Counted from the stretch's first letter, positions 8,193-18,975 are shown. The stretch is DNA of 64,000 bases from Mycetocola_B reblochoni (GCF_003667525.1 NZ_RCUW01000002.1:248001-312000), one strand, 5' to 3'. A program made the numbers and translations. Notes: generated by a model from the sequence alone, not told the origin.

Positions 8193-9331
8193 GCGAGTGC
8201 CTTTCGTGGTGCGGAGACGAGGAGCGCCTCCAGGGCGAGGGTGGGTGCGACGTTGGAGCCGAGACGTCGCCTGGTGGTCGCGATCGCGTCGAGCGTCTGC
8301 AGGGTCCGTTCGACGGGATTCTGCCGGGCGAGCTCCTCCAGCTGTTCGGCGCGTTCGCTGTGGATGAGCGCCGTGTCCGCACCGAGCTGACGGAGCACGA
8401 GGTCGCGGTACACGGCCATGAGGTCGACGAGGATGCGGTCGATGCCGTCGCGCTGGGCACGGGTGGCCCGACGCTTCTGGTCCTCCTCGAGCGATCGGAC
8501 CTGGGAGCGCAGGGCCGGCGGGACGTTCTGCCCCTCCTGGAGGCCGAGCGAGCGCAGCAGCTCCGCCCGTTCGCGCTCGTTCTTGGCCTCGCCCAGGGCG
8601 GCCGCGTCCGCCGCGGCGATCTCGACGAGCCGGGCGGCCACGGCGACGGCGTCGGCCACGGAACCGATGGAGAGCACGGCGTCGACCGCGGCGTCTCTCC
8701 GCTCCCTCGCACCGCTGTCGGTGGCGAGCGCCCTGGCCATGCCGATGTGGCTCTGCGCGTGCCGAGCGGACTGCTCGGCGAGCTCGGCCGGGACACCGTC
8801 CCTGCGCTCGAGCAGCGCCGCGACGTCGGCGATGCCTGGCACGCTCAGCCTGACGCTGCGCACGCGGGAGCGGATCGTGGGGATCAGGTCGGCCTCGCTC
8901 GGCGCGCACAGCAGCCACACCGTGCGCTCCGGGGGCTCCTCGAGCGACTTGAGCAGCAGGTTCGAGGTGCGCTCGCTCATCCGGTCGGCGTCCTCGATCA
9001 CCATGACCCGGTATCGGCCGCTCGACGGCGCGTAGTGAGCGGAGGAGACCAGTGAGCGGACCTCGTCGATGGAGATGATCACCTTCTCCGTCCGGAGAAC
9101 GGTCAGGTCCGGGTGGGTGCGGGCGGCGACCTGGGTCTCGATCTCCGGCCCGCCGCCGAGGAGCGCGGCGGCGAAGGCGTAGGCGAGGGTGGAACGCCCC
9201 GAGCCGGGGGGCCCGGTGATGAGCCACGCGTGCGTCATGCCCGCGTGCGGGTCGTCCGGGTCGGCCGCCGCGGCCGCCCTCAGGGTCGCGACGGCGTCAG
9301 GCTGACCGATGACGTCGTCCCAGAGTCCCAT
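8189..9331 (-). CDS. holB: DNA polymerase III delta' subunit
   Basis: A 380-residue AAA+ clamp-loader subunit that works with the tau/gamma protein (dnaX, also in this window) to load the sliding clamp. It shows a modified P-loop GPPGSGRST (Walker Lys replaced by Arg, normal for delta'), the MVIEDADRMS Walker B-like strand, LLKSLEEPP and sensor-1 IRSRVRSV. The ATG at 9331 begins MGLWDDVIGQ, the typical start; its ribosome site is weak. It overlaps the hydrolase gene by 4 bases and follows tmk by 35. Confidence 0.95.
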   Translation of the reverse strand: MGLWDDVIGQPDAVATLRAAAAADPDDPHAGMTHAWLITGPPGSGRSTLAYAFAAALLGGGPEIETQVAARTHPDLTVLRTEKVIISIDEVRSLVSSAHYAPSSGRYRVMVIEDADRMSERTSNLLLKSLEEPPERTVWLLCAPSEADLIPTIRSRVRSVRLSVPGIADVAALLERRDGVPAELAEQSARHAQSHIGMARALATDSGARERRDAAVDAVLSIGSVADAVAVAARLVEIAAADAAALGEAKNERERAELLRSLGLQEGQNVPPALRSQVRSLEEDQKRRATRAQRDGIDRILVDLMAVYRDLVLRQLGADTALIHSERAEQLEELARQNPVERTLQTLDAIATTRRRLGSNVAPTLALEALLVSAPRKALA

Positions 9332-9366
9332 GACGTCAAGCGTACTGGCCGCCGCCGACGGGGAGG

Positions 9367-10056
9367 CTACGAGCCCACCAACTGGAGGACGCGCTCGAGG
9401 ACGGCGGAGGCGATGTCCTCGGGCGGCCGGGCAGCGTCGACGACGAGGAAACGCTCGGGCTCGGCCTCGGCCGAGTCGAGGTAGACCCGGCGGACGCGCT
9501 CGTGGAACTCGGCGGCCTCGGACTCGAGCCGGTCGTATCGAGTCCGCGCCCTGTCGAGGCGGGCGCGCCCGTCCTCGACACTCAGGTCGAGGAGGACGGT
9601 GAGGTCGGGCAGCAGGCCGTCGGCAGCCCACAGCGACAGCGAACGGATCCGGTCGCGGCCGAGCCCACGGCCCATGCCCTGGTAGGCGACCGAGGAGTCC
9701 AGGTAGCGGTCCTGCAGCACGACCGTTCCCGCGGCGAGCGCGGGCCGGACCACCGTCGCGATGTGCTGCGCACGGTCCGCCGCGTACAGGAGCGCCTCGG
9801 CTCGTGCATCGATCTCGCCGCGGTGGTGCAGCACGAGCTCGCGGATCGTCACGCCGATCTCGGTTCCCCCCGGCTCCCTGGTGTGCAGGACCGACCGCCC
9901 CCTGTCGGACAGGGCGGCGGCGAGCAGCCCCGACTGCGTGGTCTTGCCGGAGCCGTCACCACCCTCGAAGGTGATGAACAGCCCCCTCCCCGCGCGGCCG
10001 GGGGTGACGCTGTCGGGTGCCGCCTCCTCGCTGACGCCATCCACGACGCCGGTCAC
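9367..10056 (-). CDS. tmk: Thymidylate kinase
   Basis: A 229-residue kinase converting dTMP to dTDP. It has P-loop FEGGDGSGKTTQ (about 30-41), TREPGGTEIG, the DRY-type QDRYLDSSVAYQG motif and the lid region RARLDRARTRYDR. The GTG at 10056 lies 2 bases after the topA stop, so it is cotranscribed. About 25 residues precede the conserved core; an internal start cannot be excluded. Confidence 0.96.
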   Translation of the reverse strand: MTGVVDGVSEEAAPDSVTPGRAGRGLFITFEGGDGSGKTTQSGLLAAALSDRGRSVLHTREPGGTEIGVTIRELVLHHRGEIDARAEALLYAADRAQHIATVVRPALAAGTVVLQDRYLDSSVAYQGMGRGLGRDRIRSLSLWAADGLLPDLTVLLDLSVEDGRARLDRARTRYDRLESEAAEFHERVRRVYLDSAEAEPERFLVVDAARPPEDIASAVLERVLQLVGS

Positions 10057-10058
10057 GG

Positions 10059-12923
10059 TCAGCCGGCGCTTTCGTCGCCGACGCCGGGGGAGGAATCCGC
10101 AGCGGTGGTCGTCGCGGCGCCGGTCTTCGCGGCGCCGGTCTTCGCGGCGCCGGTCTTCTTCGCCGGGGACGTTCGCGCAGGAGCCTTCTTCGCTGTCGCC
10201 GTGGTCTCCGCCTCGGCCGGGCTGGACTTCGCCGCCGGCGCCTTCTTAGCGGGCGCCTTCTTAGCGGGCGCCTTCTTGGCCGGTGCCTTCTTCGCGGGAC
10301 CCTTCGCGCGCTTCTCCGCGAGCAGCTCCACCGCCCTGTCGAAGGTGAGGTCCTCGATGCTCTCCGACTTGGGGACCGTGACGTTCGTGGTCCCGTCGGT
10401 GATGTAGGGCCCGAAACGTCCGTCCTTGACCCGCACCGGCTTCCCGCTCACCGGATCGGCATCGAACTCGCGAAGCGCACTCGCGGCACGCCTGTTGCCG
10501 AACTTCGGCTGCGCGAACAGCGCCGTCGCCCCCTCGAGCGTGATGTCGAAGATCTGCTCCTCGCTCTCCAGCGACCGGGTGTCCGTCCCCTTCTTCAGGT
10601 AGGCACCGTATCGGCCGTTCTGGGCCGTGATCTCCGCGCCCGACTCCTCGTCGACACCGACGACACGGGGAAGAGTCAGCAAGGACATTGCCGTGTCGAT
10701 GTCGATCGTGTCCAGCGACATGGAGCTGAACAGCGAGGCCGTTCTCGGCTTGACCGCCGCCGCCTTCGCGCCGCGCTTGGGCTTCGGCTTCTCGATCACC
10801 TCGCCCGTCGCCGGGTCGATCTCCGGCTCGGGCTCGGGGAACACCTCGGTCACGTAGGGACCGAACCGCCCGTCCTTGGCGACGATGTCGCGACCCGTCT
10901 CCGGGTCCTGGCCGAGGACTCGGTCGGTGATCACCGGCGCGTCGACGAGCTCCTGGGCCTTCGCGGGAGTCAGCTCGTCCGGGGCGAGGTCCTGCGGCAG
11001 GTTGACCCTCCGCGGCGTCTCGCCCTGCTCGGCGGCGACCTCGAGGTACGGGCCGTACTTACCGATTCGCAGGGTGATCGCGTCCGTGACGGGGATGGAG
11101 TTGATCTCCCTCGCGTCGATCTCGCCGAGGTTGTCGATGACCTGCCTGAGACCGGTGTGCGAGTCGCTGCCGAAGTAGAACGAGGACAGCCACTCCGTGC
11201 GGTCCCTGTCACCCGCCGCGATCTGGTCGAGGTCGGCCTCCATTGCAGCGGTGAAGTCGTACTCCACCAGCTCGCCGAAGTGCTGCTCGAGCAGCCGCAC
11301 GACGCTGAACGCGATCCAGCTCGGGATCAGCGCTTGGCCGCGCTGAGTGACGTAGCCACGGTCGACGATCGTCGCGATGGTCTGGGCGTAGGTCGACGGT
11401 CGACCGATGCCGAGTTCCTCGAGCGTCTTGACCAGGCTCGCCTCGGTGTAGCGAGGAGGCGGTGTCGTCTCGTGCCCCTTGGCCTCGACGTCGCTCAGCG
11501 CCACCCGCTGCCCCTCGGTGAGCGGCGGAAGCTTCGCCTCCTGAGGGTTCTGCGCACCGCCGCGCTCCTCGTCCCTTCCCTCTTCGTAGGCGTTGAGGAA
11601 GCCCCGGAAGGTGATGACCGTTCCGGAGGCGGTCAGTTCCAGCGCGTCGCCATCGACCTCGGTCGCGAGCGTCACGGTCGCGGTCTGTCCCTTGGCGTCG
11701 GCCATCTGGCTGGCGACCGTGCGCTTCCAGATCAGCTCGTACAGCCGGAAGTCGTTGCCGCTGAGCGAACCGGTGAGCGACTGCGGTGTCCGGAACGTGT
11801 CACCGGAGGGGCGGATCGCCTCGTGCGCCTCCTGTGCGCCCTTCGACCTGCCGGTGTACTGCCGCGGCTTAGCCGGGATGCTGTCCGCACCGTACAGTTC
11901 CGTTGCCTGAGCCCGAGCCGCCGAGATCGCCTGGCCGGAGAGTCCAGGCGAGTCGGTTCGCATGTAGGTGATGTAGCCGTTCTCGTACAGCGACTGGGCG
12001 ACGCTCATGGTCTGCCGCGCGCTGAAGCGGAGCTTTCGCGCGGCCTCCTGCTGGAGGGTCGACGTGGTGAACGGTGCCGCGGGGCGGCGGGAGTACGGCT
12101 TGGACTCGACGGATGACACCGTCACATCTGCCGCGGCGAGCCCCGCGGCGATCGCCGTGGTCCTCGCCTCGTCGAGCAGGACGGCCTTGCCCGTCAACGT
12201 TCCGTTGTCGTCGAAGTCGCGGCCGCTGGCGATGCGCTCACCGTTGATACGCACCAGGCGCGTCTCGAACGGGGCGGACTCGGCCGCGGTCGCCTTGGCG
12301 CTGAGGTCCCAGTAGGACGCCGCCACAAAGGCGAGCCGCTCGCGCTCACGCTCGACGATCAGCCGTGTCGCCGCGGACTGCACGCGTCCGGCGGAGAGGC
12401 TCGGGCCGACCTTGCGCCACAGCACGGGCGAGATCTCGTAACCGTAGATTCGATCGAGGATCCGGCGGGTCTCCTGCGCGTCGACGAGGGAGACGTCGAG
12501 ATCGCGGGTGTTCTGGGTCGCCGCGACGATCGCGTCCTTGGTGATCTCGTGGAACACCATCCGCTTGACGGGGACCTTGGGGTTCAGCACCTGGAGCAGG
12601 TGCCAGGCGATGGCCTCCCCCTCGCGGTCCTCATCAGTGGCGAGCAGAAGCTCGTCGGCGTCCTTGAGCGCCCGTTTCAGCTCGGCGACCGTCTTCTTCT
12701 TCGAGTCGGAGACGACGTAGAACGGCTCGAACCCGTTGTCGATGTCGACCGCGAACTTCCCGAGGCCGCCCTTCTTCTTCTCGACGGGGAGGTTCTTCGG
12801 CTCCGCCAGGTCGCGGATGTGCCCGACGGAGGACAGGACCGTGTAGCCGTCGCCGAGATAGCCGGCAATGGACTTCATCTTGGTCGGGGACTCCACGATG
12901 ACGAGGGTTTTCGAAGCTGTCAC
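10059..12923 (-). CDS. topA: DNA topoisomerase I
   Basis: A 954-residue type IA topoisomerase that relaxes negative supercoils. The Toprim start is KTLVIVESPTKMKSIAGYL and the metal site LLATDEDREGEAIAWHL; the catalytic tyrosine lies in YITYMRTDSPG. The C-terminus lacks cysteine zinc fingers and instead carries several actinobacterial TopA_C repeats (KDGRFGPYVT, QNGRYGAYLKKG, KDGRFGPYITDG) and a basic tail of AKKAP and TGAAK repeats, as in mycobacterial and streptomycete enzymes. The GTG at 12923 has an AAGAAAGGAA ribosome site; the ATG at 12986 is not favoured. First gene of the topA-tmk-holB-hydrolase unit. Confidence 0.97.
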   Translation of the reverse strand: MTASKTLVIVESPTKMKSIAGYLGDGYTVLSSVGHIRDLAEPKNLPVEKKKGGLGKFAVDIDNGFEPFYVVSDSKKKTVAELKRALKDADELLLATDEDREGEAIAWHLLQVLNPKVPVKRMVFHEITKDAIVAATQNTRDLDVSLVDAQETRRILDRIYGYEISPVLWRKVGPSLSAGRVQSAATRLIVERERERLAFVAASYWDLSAKATAAESAPFETRLVRINGERIASGRDFDDNGTLTGKAVLLDEARTTAIAAGLAAADVTVSSVESKPYSRRPAAPFTTSTLQQEAARKLRFSARQTMSVAQSLYENGYITYMRTDSPGLSGQAISAARAQATELYGADSIPAKPRQYTGRSKGAQEAHEAIRPSGDTFRTPQSLTGSLSGNDFRLYELIWKRTVASQMADAKGQTATVTLATEVDGDALELTASGTVITFRGFLNAYEEGRDEERGGAQNPQEAKLPPLTEGQRVALSDVEAKGHETTPPPRYTEASLVKTLEELGIGRPSTYAQTIATIVDRGYVTQRGQALIPSWIAFSVVRLLEQHFGELVEYDFTAAMEADLDQIAAGDRDRTEWLSSFYFGSDSHTGLRQVIDNLGEIDAREINSIPVTDAITLRIGKYGPYLEVAAEQGETPRRVNLPQDLAPDELTPAKAQELVDAPVITDRVLGQDPETGRDIVAKDGRFGPYVTEVFPEPEPEIDPATGEVIEKPKPKRGAKAAAVKPRTASLFSSMSLDTIDIDTAMSLLTLPRVVGVDEESGAEITAQNGRYGAYLKKGTDTRSLESEEQIFDITLEGATALFAQPKFGNRRAASALREFDADPVSGKPVRVKDGRFGPYITDGTTNVTVPKSESIEDLTFDRAVELLAEKRAKGPAKKAPAKKAPAKKAPAKKAPAAKSSPAEAETTATAKKAPARTSPAKKTGAAKTGAAKTGAATTTAADSSPGVGDESAG

Positions 12924-13065
12924 CAGGTTCCTTTCTTCAGGCACACCATACACATAGCGATGTGCGCCACTTCTGTGCGTCCGCACCGTCGGACGGCCTC
13001 ACGCTCGGACGTCGTCCGGCGCTCGACGTCCATTCGGGGCGACGGTCCTCCCTCGGCCGCAGCAC

Positions 13066-13425
13066 TCAGCCTGCCCGGGCGCTGCGCGTGAACGGGATAC
13101 CAAGAATCTGTCGCCGTGCCACGACCCGGGCGTCGTGTCCGATCGTGCAGCTGATCAGCTCGGCACCATTCGATTCCACGACGATTCGGGCGTTCGCGCA
13201 GGGTTCTCCCCCATGATGCCCGAACAGAGTGTCCGCTGCCACCAACGCACCGAGGTCGGCCGCACGGGCGACTGCCCCGGAGTGCTGGAGAGCGGTCGCC
13301 GCACCCAGGATGATCGCGGTCAGTGCGACCGCGACCGCGACCACGCCGAGAGCCGCGGCGCTGGCAGCACCACACTCCGCCGAGGCGCGGTCGCCCGGGA
13401 CGGACGCTGATGCTCGCGGGCTCAT
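13066..13425 (-). CDS. Rv3654c-like TadE/TadG-related pseudopilin
   Basis: A 119-residue protein with one N-terminal hydrophobic segment (about 22-47) after a GDRASAECGAAS leader, then AADLGALVAADTLFG and two cysteines in the C-terminal part (EPCANAR, LISCTIG). This is the pattern of the small Rv3654c-type protein that closes actinobacterial tad clusters. The ATG overlaps the preceding TadE stop (ATGA). It is probably a minor pilus or secretion component at the membrane. Last gene of the tad unit. Confidence 0.75.
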   Translation of the reverse strand: MSPRASASVPGDRASAECGAASAAALGVVAVAVALTAIILGAATALQHSGAVARAADLGALVAADTLFGHHGGEPCANARIVVESNGAELISCTIGHDARVVARRQILGIPFTRSARAG

Positions 13426-13967
13426 GGGTTCCCGTCCCCAGCGGCGCTCGGCGACGGGTCCCGCCCCGGCGCCTCATTCACCGACCCGGACACGGCGGTC
13501 TCGGTCAGCGCGCACGCCGTGGCCCTGACCGGAACGGTGATCCCGGCGATCAGGCTCGAGCGCGATGACACGCTCAAGCACCACACGGGGTCCGTGCCGC
13601 CACCCTCGCCGCGGGAGTCCGTGGGGCCGGCGTCGGCGGGGGTCCGCGTCTGCCCGTCCGGCGGTGCGGAGTGCGCTTCCAGGGGCGCCTCGGCGAAACG
13701 GTCGACACGGGCGGTCGGCCCCGCGGCGAGCAGGGCGCCGTCCCTGCCGGTCGCATCACCCCTCACCGCGAGCCGCACGGCGTCCACCGCCGCCGCGCCG
13801 AGGACCATCCGATCGACGGCGACCCGTGCGGAACCGAGCACGACGGCGAGCACGAGAACGAGCACGGGCAGGACGATGGCCAGCTCGGCGGTCGCAGTCC
13901 CCGCCTCAGAGCCTGCGACGGCGAGCGCACGCCGACGACCGGGCGGCGCCTCGGCGCGGCCGTTCAC
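13422..13967 (-). CDS. TadE-family pilus assembly protein
   Basis: A 181-residue protein with the TadE signature GTATAELAIVLPVLVLVLA (about 22-40), the processing/membrane segment of minor pilins. An extracellular part with Cys residues follows (WCLSV, ATACALTE). The GTG at 13967 overlaps the stop of the preceding pilin-like gene (GTGA), and its own stop overlaps the next ATG, so three genes are tightly coupled. It is probably a minor pilin or assembly factor of the Flp/Tad pilus. Confidence 0.82.
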   Translation of the reverse strand: MNGRAEAPPGRRRALAVAGSEAGTATAELAIVLPVLVLVLAVVLGSARVAVDRMVLGAAAVDAVRLAVRGDATGRDGALLAAGPTARVDRFAEAPLEAHSAPPDGQTRTPADAGPTDSRGEGGGTDPVWCLSVSSRSSLIAGITVPVRATACALTETAVSGSVNEAPGRDPSPSAAGDGNP

Positions 13968-14228
13968 ATCGGCACCTCGAGGGCGGTGCGGACCAGGTCG
14001 AGGAGGAACCCCTTCACCTCGGCGCTCTTCATGATGACGGAGGAGTCCCGCGAAGCCGACGGCGGCCATCGTCGCGATGACGTACTCGGCCGTCGCCGAC
14101 CCCGCGTCGCGACCGCGCGCTCCCCCGCTCGCGTCGCCCCTGGACGTGGTGGCCCGCAGCGGAGGCGCCGTCCCGCCGCCTCGCGACCGTTCCTCCTCGA
14201 TGCGTGGTTCGTCCTTGTTCTCAGACAT
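13964..14228 (-). pseudogene. DUF4244 Flp-pilin-like gene, frameshifted
   Basis: The reading frame from the ATG at 14228 (good AGAAAGGAC site) begins MSENKDEPR and runs into the pilin-like segment SATAEYVIATMAAVGFAGLL, then continues into an unrelated arginine-rich frame. The expected DUF4244 ending (VIMKSAEVKGFLLDLVRTA) is present in the next frame and ends at 13964, where the TadE gene starts. One extra base near 14038-14046 (CTCCTCC on the minus strand) accounts for the break. Such proteins are the Flp-type major pilin of this cluster. The choices are a real inactivating indel, a sequencing error, or less likely programmed frameshifting. Confidence 0.75.
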
Positions 14229-14427
14229 GGTTCGTCCTTTCTGTTCGCTGTCGATCCCGGACGGTGGAGCGGGCGGTCGCCAGCGGCCGTCCTTCCTCCG
14301 CGCCGGGCAGGTCCCGCCCGCGACCGTCGTGCGGTGCGGTCCCGCGGCCGCGCTGCTCGGCCACTCTGGTTCTCGGTGACGCGGGCACGGAGCCGGGCGT
14401 TCGGCGTGTTCCATCGCGCGGGGGCCC

Positions 14428-15447
14428 TCACCAGACGACTCCGGCTCCGCCGCCGAACCCTGCTCCGACGACGCTGAGAATGGACGGCACGATTCCGACG
14501 AGGATGAATGCCGGGAGAGCGCACAGACCCAGGGGCAGCAGCATGCGCGGCGCGAGGGCTGCCGCGGACGCGGTCGCCGCGCTCGCCCTCGCGCGGCGGA
14601 CCGACTCCGCATCCGCGCGAAGAAGCGCGACCACGGGGACTCCGAGGCCCGACGCACGCCGGATCACCGCCTCCGTGTCCGACTCGCCGTCGTCGATGTC
14701 CAGGTCGAAGCGGCGGCACGCCGTGCTCGCTCGTGCAACCGCCGAGCGCGAGTCCGCCCCTCCCTCGATGGCGACAGCGGTCAGTACGGCGTGCGTCTCG
14801 GGCGCGATGGCGGACGGTGACACCCGGTCGATCAGCAGTCGGGACCAGCGCCACCCGATGAGGCAGAGCAGGGCGCTGGACAGGATCGCGGTCCAGCCGA
14901 GCACCGAGCCGAGCAGGACCGACAGCGGGGCGTTCCCCAGGGCGGTGGCCATCGCGATGGCGACGACGGGTGCCCCCAGGATGATCCGTGCGGATGCGCG
15001 CGGACCGGCAACCGACTCGTCGATGCGGCGGCCGACCGTCGCATCATCGTCGAACACCCGCCCCAGTTCGTCGAGCGACGACGCCAGGGGCGACCCGGCC
15101 TCTGACGCGACCTGCCACACAGCGGCGACCGCGGACCAGTGCCCTCCGCGCTCGGCGATCGCCGACGGCACATCTCTGGTGCGCATCGGCGCCGTCCCCG
15201 GATCACGCCCCTGCCCGCCGTCCGGTGCGAAGGCGCACCAGGCCGTCGCGGGCGGAACCCCCGCCCGGAGTCCCGCGGCGAGCGCACGCAGCAGAGAGGC
15301 GTCAGCGGCGTCAGCGGCGCGCGACAGCGACGGCGACGACCGGTGACGAGGACCGCGCGTCCACAGAAGCGGGAACACACGCGCGTCCCGTCCGTTCCTG
15401 CCGCGACCGCAGCGGACGGAGCCGCCGACAGGCCGCTCACGCCGCAT
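14428..15447 (-). CDS. Type II secretion F-domain (TadB/TadC-like) pilus membrane protein
   Basis: A 339-residue inner-membrane platform protein of the Tad apparatus. A cytosolic segment (LLRALAAGLRAGVPPATAW, later WQVASEAGSPLASSLDEL) is followed by two hydrophobic helices (about 165-210). A second cytosolic helical segment and a C-terminal pair of membrane helices (RMLLPLGLCALPAFILVG) complete it. It seems to combine what is often split into TadB and TadC, since no second F-domain gene is present. The ATG at 15447 overlaps the tadA end by 11 bases. A GTG at 15440 opens a different frame and was not chosen. A 199-base gap precedes the pilin-like gene. Confidence 0.82.
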   Translation of the reverse strand: MRRERPVGGSVRCGRGRNGRDARVFPLLWTRGPRHRSSPSLSRAADAADASLLRALAAGLRAGVPPATAWCAFAPDGGQGRDPGTAPMRTRDVPSAIAERGGHWSAVAAVWQVASEAGSPLASSLDELGRVFDDDATVGRRIDESVAGPRASARIILGAPVVAIAMATALGNAPLSVLLGSVLGWTAILSSALLCLIGWRWSRLLIDRVSPSAIAPETHAVLTAVAIEGGADSRSAVARASTACRRFDLDIDDGESDTEAVIRRASGLGVPVVALLRADAESVRRARASAATASAAALAPRMLLPLGLCALPAFILVGIVPSILSVVGAGFGGGAGVVW

Positions 15448-16537
15448 GGGCGGGCTCACGGGTGGTGGCGCGGGGCGAGGACGCGATCCGACGCGTCGAC
15501 GCCGACGACGGTTCGATCGGCAGTGGTTCCACGCGCCAGCCGCCCGGCACCGGGCGTGGCCGACCGTATCCGCTGATCGACGATCCCCCGGGGACCGCCC
15601 GCACGTGAACGACCCTGTCGATCGCCGAGAGTGCGAGCTCCGCGGTCGCGGCGGGTGCGAGACCGCCCCTGGAGCACAGCGACGACAGCCGAGACGGGAC
15701 GTCGTCGATGCTCGGAGCATGCAGCGTGCTTCCGCCTCCCGCGTGCCCGGTGGTGAAGGCCATGAGCATGTCGACGGCCTCCGTCCCTCGGCATTCCCCG
15801 ACGACGAGCCGGTCAGGGCGCATGCGCAACGCCTGCACAAGCAGCTCGTCGATCCCGATCGCGCCCGCGCCGTCCGCGTTCGCCTGACGCGTGCGCAGGA
15901 CGATGTGCTGCGGGTGGTCGGGTGTCAGCTCGGCCACGTCCTCGAGCGAGACGATCCGCTCCATTGCGGGCACTTCCGCGAGCAGGGCGGAGAGCAGCGC
16001 GGTCTTGCCGGATCCCGTCGCGCCCGTCACGAGGGTGGTTCTGCGGGAGTCGACGTCGTCCCTGATCAACGCCCTGAGCTCTGCCGCGGGTCCCAAAGCG
16101 GGGTCGTCCCTGATCAACGCCCTGAGCTCTGCCGCGGGTCCCAAAGCGGGGTCGACCCCGACGTCGTCGAGGGTGACGGGGTCGATCCGCGGCAGGCGGA
16201 TGCTGATGCTCGTGCCCGCCACCCCTGCCGATCCCAGCACGGCGTGCACGCGCACCCCATCGGCGACCACGACATCGGCCAGGGGGCAGGCCACATCCAA
16301 ATGGCGTCCGCCCGCGGCGATGAGCCCGACCGCGAGCGCGCGCAGCCGCTCCGGAGGAACTCGCGCCGCGTCGTGGCGGGTGCGCCTCCCCGATCGCGCG
16401 ATCGTCCACAGGCCGCAGTCCTCGTCGATGAACACGTCGCTGATCCCTGGGTCGTAGACGGTCCAGGCGAGTTCGTCGAGCTCGGAGGCGAGAGCGGCCC
16501 GTGAGCGGAGAGAGTGGAGGAGACGAGAGGTGTGCAT
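15437..16537 (-). CDS. tadA: TadA/CpaF-family pilus assembly ATPase with internal duplication
   Basis: A 366-residue secretion ATPase that powers Tad pilus assembly. The N-terminal domain (DVFIDEDCGLW, VHAVLGSAGVAGTSISIRL) leads to Walker A VTGATGSGKTALL, the Asp box/Walker B region (RIVSLEDVAEL, MRPDRLVVGECRG) and the His box GHAGGGSTLHA. Just before Walker A there is an exact 16-residue tandem duplication (DPALGPAAELRALIRD twice), in the linker between the N-terminal domain and the ATPase core. The ATG at 16537 lacks a clear ribosome site; the frame is open further upstream through the 6C RNA but without homologous sequence. First gene of the tad unit. Confidence 0.9.
   Translation of the reverse strand: MHTSRLLHSLRSRAALASELDELAWTVYDPGISDVFIDEDCGLWTIARSGRRTRHDAARVPPERLRALAVGLIAAGGRHLDVACPLADVVVADGVRVHAVLGSAGVAGTSISIRLPRIDPVTLDDVGVDPALGPAAELRALIRDDPALGPAAELRALIRDDVDSRRTTLVTGATGSGKTALLSALLAEVPAMERIVSLEDVAELTPDHPQHIVLRTRQANADGAGAIGIDELLVQALRMRPDRLVVGECRGTEAVDMLMAFTTGHAGGGSTLHAPSIDDVPSRLSSLCSRGGLAPAATAELALSAIDRVVHVRAVPGGSSISGYGRPRPVPGGWRVEPLPIEPSSASTRRIASSPRATTREPAHAA
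16058..16153. repeat. Exact 48-bp tandem duplication inside tadA
   Basis: Two identical 48-base copies (16058-16105 and 16106-16153) head to tail, a multiple of three, so the frame is kept and 16 residues are duplicated. The absence of any mismatch indicates a recent event. Confidence 0.95.
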
Positions 16538-16714
16538 GCACCGATTCTCGAGATGCGCCCACCGCGGCGACCGGTTCCTCACCCGACCCGGGCAGAACCG
16601 GTCGCCCCGACCCCCGTGTGCAGGACCGGCCCGTTCCGTCGACGGCCGACGGTCACGGCCGAGGGGCCGGGTGCCGCGATCGCGGTCACCGCGACAGCGC
16701 GATGCGGAGGCACA

Positions 16715-16800
16715 AAGAAAGGCGGCATCCATTGGGGGGAATGGATGCCGCCTGGACGACGCCGGGATTGGGGGGAATCCGTAGGGGCGTCGCCTGCACG
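16715..16800 (-). ncRNA. 6C small RNA
   Basis: On the minus strand two adjacent hairpins each carry a loop of six cytosines. The first pairs 16786-16792 with 16757-16763, with inner stem GGATT/AATCC around CCCCCC (16770-16775). The second is a perfect 14-bp stem (16740-16753 with 16720-16733) around CCCCCC (16734-16739), followed by TTCTTTGT, so it doubles as an intrinsic terminator. This is the architecture of the actinobacterial 6C RNA. A promoter at 16826-16855 would give a transcript of about 105 nt from near 16819. From memory, the mycobacterial 6C RNA (B11) also lies at the tad locus and affects replication and secretion genes through its C-rich loops. Confidence 0.9.
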
Positions 16801-16803
16801 AAT

Positions 16804-16855
16804 TTGAAAAATCCGGCCGAGCACAACTATAAGACAAGCGCATACAAATCAGCAA
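16804..16855. promoter_or_regulatory. Interleaved divergent promoters for acs and 6C RNA
   Basis: Plus strand: TTGAAA (16804-16809), 18 bases, TATAAG (16828-16833), reading toward acs. Minus strand: TTGCTG (16850-16855), 18 bases, TATAGT (16826-16831), reading into the 6C RNA. The two -10 elements overlap by four bases, so polymerase cannot occupy both at once. This is one of the few AT-rich stretches of the window. Confidence 0.7.
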
Positions 16856-16860
16856 GCGCT

Positions 16861-16882
16861 GTGTCCTCATTTTGGAGGACAC
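16861..16882 (+). promoter_or_regulatory. Hairpin in the acs 5' leader
   Basis: Perfect 8-bp inverted repeat GTGTCCTC / GAGGACAC around ATTTTG, about 20-40 bases into the predicted acs transcript. It could be an operator or a leader stem; no partner is known. Confidence 0.45.
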
Positions 16883-17019
16883 GGTTTCTGGCACGCTGCG
16901 CCAGGCCGACACGCGCCCCCGCACGGCGGCTCCAACACACCGTCGGCGGCCGGGTACGCTCGGGGGAAGCCACAGCGCCGTGGCACACGAGCGTCGTCGC
17001 AAAGGAGCGAGAGTCAGCC

Positions 17020-18975
<1,956 letters not shown>

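Noticed and set aside
14832..15440. Possible frameshift in the tad F-domain gene, using a GTG at 15440 that overlaps the tadA stop
   Set aside because: The alternative frame soon becomes unrelated sequence, while the frame from the ATG at 15447 covers all conserved segments without a break.
16501..17019. N-terminal extension of acetyl-CoA synthetase or extra gene in the 480-base spacer
   Set aside because: The open frame runs through the 6C RNA and both promoters; the conserved Acs N-terminus begins at 17020.
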